A stretch of DNA of 64,000 bases from Stanieria cyanosphaera PCC 7437. GTDB taxonomy: Bacteria > Cyanobacteriota > Cyanobacteriia > Cyanobacteriales > Xenococcaceae. Every line of letters begins with the position of its first letter. The first letter of the stretch is position 1. The stretch is from the NCBI RefSeq assembly GCF_000317575.1, contig NC_019748.1, positions 4,670,501 through 4,734,500 on the forward strand, in the 5' to 3' direction. The translations under genes were made by a program, and so were the position numbers. The notes under the pieces are model-generated. The model searched no databases. It was given only the letters and a program-made list of their open reading frames with translations, and was not told where the DNA came from. Shown piece after piece: positions 50,307 through 58,028 of the stretch.

Positions 50307-50315
50307 GTTTTATGG
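50180..50315 (+). ncRNA. Candidate omega-RNA scaffold at the right end of the element
   Basis: TnpB guide RNAs overlap the 3' end of tnpB and extend across the right end. This stretch contains clear hairpins: GGATAG-GTT-CTATCC near 50212, ACTTC...GAAGT near 50256-50279, and CTATAG-TGGATAG-CTATAG near 50284-50302. The sequence just outside (50316-50335) would be the guide. Extent and folding are inferred. Confidence 0.45.
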
Positions 50316-50819
50316 AACAGCAAACATCGCATCAGCAATAGTAAAATTTCAAAACAAAAAATCACCTTCAAAACCGAATTTTTGCCGACAATCTCGCCAA
50401 ATAAAAGTAATTCTGGCAATATCTACTGCTACTTGCGGATTCATTCCTTTTCCTGGTAATCTAGCTCGACAATTCATCGGCATTGAACTACGTAGATTTA
50501 AAAATCCTGCGTGCATTTCGCTACTTACTGAACGAGCGATCGCCCTTGCCGTAGACTCTTGAGGTAAAATATTACTATCAAAGTTTTCCGCTAAATATTC
50601 ACAAATAGCCAAAGATTCCCAAACAGTAATTTCGCCATGATGTAGAATTGGAACTTTTCCCGCTGGAGAATGTTGCAGTAATTGTTGTTTACTATTTGGT
50701 TGATATAAAGGAATCCGAATTTCCTCAAAATCCAAACCGATCTTTTTCATTACTAACCAGGGACGCAATGACCAGGAAGAATAGTTTTTGTTCCCTATAA
50801 TTAATGTAAGCTTAGTCAT
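50316..50819 (-). pseudogene. Glutathione S-transferase, 5' part, interrupted and carrying a nonsense codon
   Basis: Begins MTKLTLIIGNKNYSSWSLRP with the thioredoxin-fold N-domain (SPAGKVPILHHG, WESLAICEYLAE) and part of the helical C-domain. After DFLF there is a TGA (50349-50351) where GGA (Gly) would be expected. Past it the frame continues NFTIADAMFAV up to the element at 50316. So the gene has two lesions, the insertion and a point nonsense mutation. An open 156-residue protein is still encodable but lacks the end of the C-domain. Confidence 0.88.
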
Positions 50820-50862
50820 GTATCTTATGAGTTGGTAGTTATTCGCTTAAGTTAAAAATTAC

Positions 50863-51501
50863 ATGATTACTATTGCTTTACCCAAAGGTGCGTTGTTAAC
50901 TGATAGCATCGAATTATTTAAACAAGTTGGTTTAGATTTTAGTGCGTTTCTCGATAAAAGTAATCGTCAATTACAAATCAGCGATCCTACCAACACCGCT
51001 ACTGCTTTATTGGTTAGAGCGCAAGACGTTCCCGTTTATGTAGAATATGGACAAGCTCAGTTAGGTATTGTTGGTTATGATGTTTTGCGAGAGAAACAGC
51101 CAGAAGTAGCCAACTTAAGCGATCTAAAATTTGGTTATTGTCGGATGTCGGTAGCTGTACCAAAAACGAGTAGTTATCGTAGTTCGGTAGAATTACCGCC
51201 TAATGGTAGAGTAGCCTCGAAATTTGTTAACTGTGCGAGGGAATATTTTCGCAAAATAGATTTACCGATAGAAATTGTACCCTTATCTGGTTCAGTAGAA
51301 TTAGGACCAATTACAGGTATGTCTGAGGCAATTGTTGATTTAGTCTCAACAGGAAAAACTTTAAAAGAAAATGGTTTAATTGAAATTGATATTTTGTACG
51401 AGAGTACAGCTAGATTAATTGCTCATCCTTTGAGTTATCGGCTCAATCAATCTGAGTTACACAATTTGATTACTAAAATACGCAGTTTAATTGATTCTTA
51501 A
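50863..51501 (+). CDS. hisG: ATP phosphoribosyltransferase, short form
   Basis: 212 residues, the HisG-S type that lacks the C-terminal regulatory domain and needs HisZ as partner. [10 protein letters not shown] opens the protein. [12 protein letters not shown] and the PRPP loop region [14 protein letters not shown] are typical. It catalyses the first step of histidine synthesis. It is divergent from the GST pseudogene (43 bp between starts) and is followed by a strong terminator at 51636. hisZ is not in the window. Confidence 0.95.
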   Translation: MITIALPKGALLTDSIELFKQVGLDFSAFLDKSNRQLQISDPTNTATALLVRAQDVPVYVEYGQAQLGIVGYDVLREKQPEVANLSDLKFGYCRMSVAVPKTSSYRSSVELPPNGRVASKFVNCAREYFRKIDLPIEIVPLSGSVELGPITGMSEAIVDLVSTGKTLKENGLIEIDILYESTARLIAHPLSYRLNQSELHNLITKIRSLIDS

Positions 51502-51635
51502 CTCAAGATAGCGTTTCTTATTCTGGTGAGGTACATTAACAACTGAGACATAAGGTAGTGCGCTTCGCTTGTGTTAATGGTTGATTATTCATCCAATTAG
51601 TAATTAGTAACTGGTAACTGCTATAAGTTACTAAG

Positions 51636-51659
51636 GCGGGTTTGATTCCCGCTTTTTTT
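51636..51659 (+). terminator. Rho-independent terminator of hisG
   Basis: GCGGG-TTTGATT-CCCGC stem-loop (5 bp, GC-rich) followed by seven T residues, 135 bp after the hisG stop and just before the convergent VOC gene's stop. Confidence 0.85.
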
Positions 51660-51664
51660 AGTTG

Positions 51665-52255
51665 TTAATTAGAAACCTCTGCCATTTCAATGACGCGATC
51701 GTCATAATCTTTAACTAAAAAGTTTAATGGTTTATCACGTCGAATTTTATATCGTAAACGTCGTGCTTGTATTCTTAACAAAACTTCTTCTAAACAATCA
51801 TGGTCAAAACAAACGTGACGTTGACGACTTTTAGTCCCTAGGCTAGCACCTGAAATGACGTGGAGTTGAGTATTTTTTTTGAGTTGATACCAAAGTCCAT
51901 CCGAAGCACCCAAACTAGGATTAGTCGCAGTTGTTGACATATATAGAGGATCGATCGCGCCTGCGCCTAGTGTTTGTTCATAATTGTAATAGTACTGTAG
52001 CGGTACATCAGCAGTTGGTAGATCTAATAGACCTTCATAAAATTGTTGGGCAACTTTGAGATCCGAAACCATGATTGTATAAACTTTGGGCGCACTACTA
52101 AGAAACATCCACATTGCGCCAGCATAGGCCACCAATAGCATTACCATAATGCCTTGAGTGGAAAATAAACTATCTATGGGGATAGATGGTAAAAATGCAC
52201 CGAAATAATTAGTCATCAACAGGTTAAAAGTCACAGTAGCTATTGTCATCGTCAA
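51665..52255 (-). CDS. Membrane-anchored VOC (glyoxalase-like) domain protein
   Basis: 196 residues. One hydrophobic segment lies near residues 30-50 (STQGIMVMLLVAYAGAMWMFLS). A VOC-fold region follows with VYTIMVSDLKVAQQFYEGLLDLP and a C-terminal RRDKPLNFLVKDYDDRVIEMAEV strand. The usual metal-binding His/Glu set is not obvious beyond HVCFDHDCLEEV. It looks like a conserved cyanobacterial protein rather than a true glyoxalase I. Function is unknown. Confidence 0.75.
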   Translation of the reverse strand: MTMTIATVTFNLLMTNYFGAFLPSIPIDSLFSTQGIMVMLLVAYAGAMWMFLSSAPKVYTIMVSDLKVAQQFYEGLLDLPTADVPLQYYYNYEQTLGAGAIDPLYMSTTATNPSLGASDGLWYQLKKNTQLHVISGASLGTKSRQRHVCFDHDCLEEVLLRIQARRLRYKIRRDKPLNFLVKDYDDRVIEMAEVSN

Positions 52256-52313
52256 CTTCTGATTAGAATTTTAATTGTTTTCGTTGACTGACTATATTGT
52301 ACCTATTTAGATT

Positions 52314-53636
52314 TTAATTACGAAAAATTAGTTCCAAACGTTGTTGAGATTTGGCTAAAGCGGTTTGGGGTGTTTCTTTTCCTAGTAGAACGGCTTCGAT
52401 CGCTCTGCCCAAATTTTCCGAAAGACGATTATATTGGGGAATAATTGGACGCGATCGCGCTGTTTTCATCTGGTCTAAAAATACTTTTAAAACAGGATTT
52501 TGAGCAATAAATTGTTGATATTCTCTACTTTGTTGAGATTTGAGATTAATAGGTAAATAACCTGTTTTTAATGCCCAATTAGTTTGAAATTCTTCACTTA
52601 AAATATATTCTAAAAATGTGAGGCAAGCTTTTTCTCTTTCAGAAGTAGTTTTAAATACAAATAAATTTTCACCACCAATTACCGCAGCTTGAGTTTTATT
52701 AGCAGGAATAGGAAATACACCATAATCTGTGTTTGTTTCTTGCAATTGTCCTAATGTCCAAGGACCAGTTATCTGCATCGCTGCTGAACCCGCTAAAAAA
52801 CTATCTAATTCGTATCCTCTTTCTGGTGCAGATAAAATGGCGAGATTTTCTTGAACTAAATCTGCACCAAATTGTAATGCTTCAATCGTACCTTGATTAA
52901 CTAGATTAGGTTGATTTTCTGTTAATAATTCTCCACCTGCACTATAAATAAAAGGCAACCAAGTAAATACTGTCCATTCTCCTTTGCCTAAAGATAATAA
53001 AATACCATGTTGATCGATACGGCGATCGCCATCAGTATCTTTGGTTAATTTTTGTGCTACTTGTTTCAACTCTTCCCAAGTCTGGGGTAGATCATTAATT
53101 CCTGCTTGTGCAAATAAACTAGGACGATAAAAAATGGCTGCATTATTAGTAGCAAAAGGAACGGATAAAATATGCCCATTTAGTTCCATCGAAGGAAACA
53201 TTGCTGGATCAATTTCTTGGCGAATCGGGGAATTATTTAACCAGTTTTCTACAGGGAAAAGAGCGTCTAACTGAGCTAATTTACCTGTAATTTGAGGCAC
53301 AAACCACAACAGATCTGGTGGTTGTTCACTAACAGTAGCAGCAAAAATCTTAGGTAGCTGGGCATCCGGTTGACCAATATATAATGCTTCTACTTCTATA
53401 TCTGGGTGAGTTTGATTAAAGTTGCTCACTAATTGATTAAAGACATCCCGATTTTCTGGAGGATTAATTCCGTGCCACAGAGTTATGTGGACAATGTTGT
53501 CGTTAGTTTTAACTTGGCTTTGACAACCAGTAATTAAAAGCAGAAAGAAACTTAAAAAGCTACTAATAAGTAAAATTTGGCAATTTTTTTTAGTAGATTT
53601 AATCTTGAGATTAGCTAAAAATTCAAGGAATGACAT
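52314..53636 (-). CDS. Sugar ABC transporter substrate-binding lipoprotein
   Basis: Start at ATG 53636 gives about 440 residues; an upstream ATG at 53672 adds 12 unlikely ones. The signal peptide ends in the lipobox LLITG-C, so the protein is lipid-anchored. ITLWHGINPPENRDVFNQLV, DLLWFVPQITGKLAQ and AAMQITGPWTLGQL are family-1 (MalE/UgpB-like) motifs. The permease and ATPase genes are not adjacent, as often in cyanobacteria. The sugar bound is unknown. Confidence 0.9.
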   Translation of the reverse strand: MSFLEFLANLKIKSTKKNCQILLISSFLSFFLLLITGCQSQVKTNDNIVHITLWHGINPPENRDVFNQLVSNFNQTHPDIEVEALYIGQPDAQLPKIFAATVSEQPPDLLWFVPQITGKLAQLDALFPVENWLNNSPIRQEIDPAMFPSMELNGHILSVPFATNNAAIFYRPSLFAQAGINDLPQTWEELKQVAQKLTKDTDGDRRIDQHGILLSLGKGEWTVFTWLPFIYSAGGELLTENQPNLVNQGTIEALQFGADLVQENLAILSAPERGYELDSFLAGSAAMQITGPWTLGQLQETNTDYGVFPIPANKTQAAVIGGENLFVFKTTSEREKACLTFLEYILSEEFQTNWALKTGYLPINLKSQQSREYQQFIAQNPVLKVFLDQMKTARSRPIIPQYNRLSENLGRAIEAVLLGKETPQTALAKSQQRLELIFRN

Positions 53637-53869
53637 AACTAGATTAGAAGAGATTACTTCTGGCGAAAGCAAGTTAAATTCAAGCGATTCTCTTCTTGCT
53701 GATTAAAAACTTAGAGTGGAAATCGCTAAACTTTAGTTCGGTTTTACTGCTTTCTATTAACTACTGGGACTTGTACTATAAAAACAATAATATGACAATA
53801 CTTATCAAGATATATTTGATATTTGGGTATTAATAAGAGCAGTGTGAAGTCCGAGGAGGTCGAATAATA

Positions 53870-55372
53870 GTGAAGACGTGGTTACTGAAAACGCTTAGTG
53901 ATATTTTCAATCGCTATCAAAAGATCGAGGAAAATTCTTTGACGATTGAGTCTTCTCTGACAGTAACCAGTCAGCAGTTAGAGCAAAATCTCAATGAACA
54001 AAGAAAATTAGCCGAATTAAAAGCTCAAAGAGAATGGTTTGGCGCGATCGCAACTGTCGAAAAAATCCTTTTATCTAAACTAAAACAAAACAATTGCCTT
54101 AATCAAACAAAACAAGGATTAATTTTTTCTGCTCCTGTCCCCATTTTAAGTAATTTAGCTGTTGTATCTCACTTTCATACAGGAGTTTTTACGCCTGATG
54201 CTTTTAATCCCAGAGCGTTGATGCCTTGTGCTGCTGAGACAAAAATCGAACCAACTCCTGAACCTTGCTCAATTTTAGAATTACCCTTACTTCCCAACGA
54301 TCCCATCGCCTTAGAACAATTTTGTTTGATTTTAACCAACGAGTTTGGGTTGGTAATGGTTTTGGGAGAAGATGAAAAAGGTCTTCCTACCTTTCATTTT
54401 TCCTTTGAACCCGAAATAATTCAACTAACTTGGGCAACCTTGCGATCGCGATTAGTTTTGGCTAATTATCATCAATTATCAAAATTAGACCGTTTAGTTC
54501 GGCAATTTACTCCCCCAATCCCTGATTATCGCTTAGTTAGTCATTTTAGCCGTCAATTACTCAAACATTTACCCGATTTAACTGCCTTAGCAATCAGTAA
54601 AACTAAACCACAAGAAACGGTTACTCATCCTGAAGGGGAAGTGCTGGAATACAAAACTAACTTTTCTACTCCTACCGTTAGTAGTCAGTTAGAAATGGAC
54701 TTGTTACAAGCTCTTACCCACGAAATTCGGACTCCTCTGACTACCATTCGTACCTTAACAAGACTGTTGCTGAAAAGGAAAAAAGATTTTCAACCTAATG
54801 TAATTCAGCGTCTACAAACAATCGATCAAGAATGTACGGCACAAATCGAACGAATGGAACTGATTTTTCGTGCAGCAGAATTGGAAGCAACTCCTCCTAC
54901 TAACAAACCAGTTAATCTAGTACCTTTTTCCCTCGAACAGATCTTTCAACAAACAATTCCTCGCTGGCAACAAGAGGCAAAAAAACGAAATGTTGAGTTA
55001 GAAGTAACTCTACCCAAAAAATTACCTAATATTGTCAGCGATCCTGCGATGCTCGACCGAGTTTTAACAGGATTAGTAGAAAATTGTACTCGCAATTTAC
55101 CTACAGGCGGACAAGTTCATGTCAAAGTTTCCACTGTGGGTAACCAACTCAAACTGCAAGTCTTATCTCAAGCTAGTCTTTCGAGTAATCCGCTCAAATC
55201 TCTCGGTCAATTATTAATGTTTCAACCCGAAACTGGATGTTTAAGCTTGAATTTGGATGTAACTAAAAATATTTTTCAAGCTTTAGGTGGAAAATTTACT
55301 GTCAGACAAAGACCAAAACAAGGAGAAGAATTAACAATTTTCTTACCTTTAGGCAGTTCTGGTTCAGTTTAA
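53870..55372 (+). CDS. Histidine-kinase-like protein with intact H-box and degenerate ATP-binding domain
   Basis: 500 residues, GTG start at 53870 with GAGGAGGT 9 bp upstream. The N-terminal 260 residues are an unrecognised sensor-like region with a coiled coil at the start. HisKA is intact (LLQALTHEIRTPLTTIRTL, about 282-300). The C-terminal HATPase-like part has a weak N-box (GLVENCTRNLPTGG) but no D-x-G-x-G or G-T-G-L-G-L boxes. The latter is replaced by TGCLSLNLDV. ATP binding is therefore doubtful, and the protein may be phosphorylated in trans or act as a scaffold. It converges with another odd kinase at 55384. Confidence 0.8.
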   Translation: MKTWLLKTLSDIFNRYQKIEENSLTIESSLTVTSQQLEQNLNEQRKLAELKAQREWFGAIATVEKILLSKLKQNNCLNQTKQGLIFSAPVPILSNLAVVSHFHTGVFTPDAFNPRALMPCAAETKIEPTPEPCSILELPLLPNDPIALEQFCLILTNEFGLVMVLGEDEKGLPTFHFSFEPEIIQLTWATLRSRLVLANYHQLSKLDRLVRQFTPPIPDYRLVSHFSRQLLKHLPDLTALAISKTKPQETVTHPEGEVLEYKTNFSTPTVSSQLEMDLLQALTHEIRTPLTTIRTLTRLLLKRKKDFQPNVIQRLQTIDQECTAQIERMELIFRAAELEATPPTNKPVNLVPFSLEQIFQQTIPRWQQEAKKRNVELEVTLPKKLPNIVSDPAMLDRVLTGLVENCTRNLPTGGQVHVKVSTVGNQLKLQVLSQASLSSNPLKSLGQLLMFQPETGCLSLNLDVTKNIFQALGGKFTVRQRPKQGEELTIFLPLGSSGSV

Positions 55373-55383
55373 TAGTTTTGCCT

Positions 55384-56784
55384 TTAATTGTCACTCAACT
55401 CTGCTAATGCAATTGGTAGCGATACTTTAAAGATCGAACCTTTTCCTACTTTACTGCTGACCGCAATTGAACCACCACATTTTTGTACGAGTTGTTGAAC
55501 AATAGTTAAACCTAAACCTGCACCAGAAACTTGTTCGTTTTCTGTGCTTCTAATTCGATAAAAACTATCAAAAATCTTAGTTAATTCTTGAGCATCTATT
55601 CCTATACCTGTATCGCTTACCGCTAGTTCAACAAATTCATTATTTAAACTAGCTTGAACGAAAACTTTACCTTGAGCAGGAGTAAATTGAAGACTATTAT
55701 TTAGTAAATGAATAATGATTTGCCTAAGCCAAGAACTAGGACAAGCTACAGCAGGTAAATTATTAGGAATAGTATAGCCTAATAAAATTTGTTTTTCTTG
55801 GGCTAAGGGTTGATAGGTACTGACAATTCCTGGAACTAAATCTTCCAGCTTAACTGAGTCCACCTCAAAAGGAATTTCTAATTGTAATAATTCCAGCAAA
55901 CCAGAAATCAAAGAATTTTGACGATCGCATTCGTAATCAAGTATTTCTAGATAACGTTGACGTTGTTCTCCTTTGATTTGTTTTGATTCTAGTAAACTCA
56001 AAGCAGTTTTCATTCGAGTAATTGGCGAACGTAATTCCCGCACTAATTGATTAAGAAATTCAGATTGTATTTCTACAAATTGAGCAAAAGTGTTAGTTTT
56101 ACTTTGATTGTTAGCTAAATAATTGAGAGAATTGTGTAAAGTTTCTGTATATTCTATTTGTTTACGTAATAAATCAGTAATTAGTTGAGTTTCTTCTCCA
56201 TTTTCATTATAATTTTTGTTTGGTTCAGGCAAGGTGATTTGATTTATTTCTGGTTCATGAATTAACTGATTTAGTTCATTAATCACAGTTTTAATTAAAC
56301 TTGATTCAAAACTTAAAACTGCTTTTAAGTAAGGTTGTTGGACTCTTTTATTGTTTAATTCTGTCGAGATTTTTGCTTTTTGCCACTGAGCCAAAATCAA
56401 ACAAGATAACTGAGGGGAAACTACAATCAGAAAAGATTCTTTTTTGAGCCAAGCATTATTAACAATTTTGATTGGTGTAATCTTAGTTGTTAAGTGACTC
56501 TCCGGCAATAAAAAAGCTGGATGATTTTTGGAGCTACCATACCAATAAATATGTTTAATATTATCTTGTTGTAAATACTTTTCTATTTCTCCTAACCAAG
56601 TTTTAGTCTGAGGTAATTTGAGCCAAATTTCTGTTGAGATTTGTCTTTCTTTTAAAAGCTCAAGAGTTAAAGTTAAATAAGATTGAAAAATATTCGGACT
56701 AATTAATAATTCTTGCCAGGAATTAGATGCTTGTTGAACTAGTTGATAAACGGATAATCCGTGGACAGTAAAAGAAGAACTCAT
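55384..56784 (-). CDS. Sensor histidine-kinase-like protein without the phospho-histidine (DICT-like N-terminus)
   Basis: 466 residues. The N-terminal region (about 1-160) resembles a DICT-type sensory module (YWYGSSKNHPAFLLPES, SFLIVVSPQLSCLILAQWQ). The dimerisation helix carries LVRELRSPITRMKTAL, where Arg stands in the position of the phospho-accepting His of S-H-E-L-R-T-P. The ATPase domain is complete (NNSLQFTP N-box, VSDTGIGIDAQEL, GAGLGLTIV). It could phosphorylate another protein's DHp in trans, or act as a pseudokinase. The assignment of the N-terminal domain is moderate. Confidence 0.82.
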   Translation of the reverse strand: MSSSFTVHGLSVYQLVQQASNSWQELLISPNIFQSYLTLTLELLKERQISTEIWLKLPQTKTWLGEIEKYLQQDNIKHIYWYGSSKNHPAFLLPESHLTTKITPIKIVNNAWLKKESFLIVVSPQLSCLILAQWQKAKISTELNNKRVQQPYLKAVLSFESSLIKTVINELNQLIHEPEINQITLPEPNKNYNENGEETQLITDLLRKQIEYTETLHNSLNYLANNQSKTNTFAQFVEIQSEFLNQLVRELRSPITRMKTALSLLESKQIKGEQRQRYLEILDYECDRQNSLISGLLELLQLEIPFEVDSVKLEDLVPGIVSTYQPLAQEKQILLGYTIPNNLPAVACPSSWLRQIIIHLLNNSLQFTPAQGKVFVQASLNNEFVELAVSDTGIGIDAQELTKIFDSFYRIRSTENEQVSGAGLGLTIVQQLVQKCGGSIAVSSKVGKGSIFKVSLPIALAELSDN

Positions 56785-56898
56785 GTGTGTAACAGTTATT
56801 ATGGTTGAGAAATGTCAATACCAAAAAATACTTAATCTGAGCAAAATATGGTATGAGTTGTAGAGTGCAAGAATTATAACTATCTTAGCCGAAGATAT

Positions 56899-57813
56899 TT
56901 AAAGACAACAGTTAATTGTGGCAATTACTGATTTTGCCAATGCCTCTAAATGATAGCCACCTTCTAAACCGAATAATAAACGGCGAGTAATTGACAATAA
57001 AAATTTGGTTAGTACACCATAATCTTGAGGTTGTAAAGCAATTTCTGCTAAAGGATCTAAAACATTGGCATCGTATCCTGCACTAACAATTAATAAATCT
57101 GGTTGAATTTTAGTTAAAAAAGGTATTACTTGTTGTTCAAATGCCGATTGATATTCGATAATCGTACTGCCTGCTACCATTGGGATATTAAGCACATTTT
57201 GATGTAATCCGCGATCGCTTGCTTCCCCCGTGCCTGGATAACAGGGATACTGATGTAGCGAACAATAGGCAATTTGAGGATTATGTTCGACAATTGCTTC
57301 TGTCCCGTTACCATGATGAACATCCCAATCAAGAATTGCAACTCGATTAATTCCTGGTTGTTGTAAAGCGTAATTAGCTGCGATCGCAGCATTAGAAAAA
57401 AGACAAAATCCCATTCCTGTTTCAGAGGTAGCATGATGTCCAGGGGGACGTGCCAAAACAAAAGCAGGATTATTGTGATTCAACACTAGATCTACTCCGT
57501 CTAACCAAGCACTAACCGCGAGTAAAGCAATGTCGTAACTACGAGTTGAAATAGGAGTATCTAAATCTAAATAACCACCTCCACTTTCGGCAATGTGTTG
57601 TACTATCTCAATATATTTCTGAGTATGAATTGCTTGGATATAGGGTAAGACTTCTCTTTCAGTGACGGGGGTTGGCAGTTGCCAGTTTATTTGATCATGC
57701 CAAGCAACTTGTTGTAATGCTTTGACTATCGCGTTAAGACGAGCAGGTTTTTCAGGGTGACCATAGCCTGTATCATGTAAAAGAAAGTCTTCTGAATAAA
57801 TTACTGGAAACAT
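56899..57813 (-). CDS. Histone deacetylase-family hydrolase
   Basis: 304 residues. HDTGYGHPEKPARL opens the domain. RPPGHHATSETGMGFC has the paired catalytic histidines. ILDWDVHHGNGT and the later SAGYDANVLDPLAE provide the Zn ligands, and LEGGYHLEALA closes the site. Bacterial members deacetylate acetylpolyamines, acetoin-type compounds or acetyl-lysine. The substrate is unknown. The catalytic set is complete. Confidence 0.93.
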   Translation of the reverse strand: MFPVIYSEDFLLHDTGYGHPEKPARLNAIVKALQQVAWHDQINWQLPTPVTEREVLPYIQAIHTQKYIEIVQHIAESGGGYLDLDTPISTRSYDIALLAVSAWLDGVDLVLNHNNPAFVLARPPGHHATSETGMGFCLFSNAAIAANYALQQPGINRVAILDWDVHHGNGTEAIVEHNPQIAYCSLHQYPCYPGTGEASDRGLHQNVLNIPMVAGSTIIEYQSAFEQQVIPFLTKIQPDLLIVSAGYDANVLDPLAEIALQPQDYGVLTKFLLSITRRLLFGLEGGYHLEALAKSVIATINCCL

Positions 57814-58028
57814 AATTAATCTAGTTCAAAAGTTTAAGAGAGCTATCTTTCTTTAATATTTACTTTGTTCTTCTCTTCTTACTATTTATTTTTTTCAATC
57901 CTTCATCTGTTTTTATTGAGTGACAATTTACCTAGTTGACTGGGATCAAAATAAGCTTAATTTTAGCTCTAATAAATTGCTAGCGATCGCTTTTTTAAAA
58001 AATTTAGATCATTTTATTTATATTAATT

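Larger units (their letters stand above)
48361..50315 (+). mobile_element. IS607-type insertion element in a GST gene
   Basis: A 1955-bp element with an IS607 layout: MerR-like serine recombinase, then tnpB, on the same strand. There are no terminal inverted repeats and no target duplication beyond a GG dinucleotide. GG precedes the left end (48359-48360), and GG ends the right side (50314-50315). Deleting the element rejoins the GST reading frame exactly. A subterminal perfect inverted repeat, TAACTATA-ATTCTC-TATAGTTA (48385-48406), lies at the left end. CTATAG repeats occur at the right end, probably recombinase sites. The ends follow from the reconstruction of the split gene and are good to a few bases. 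Confidence 0.88.
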
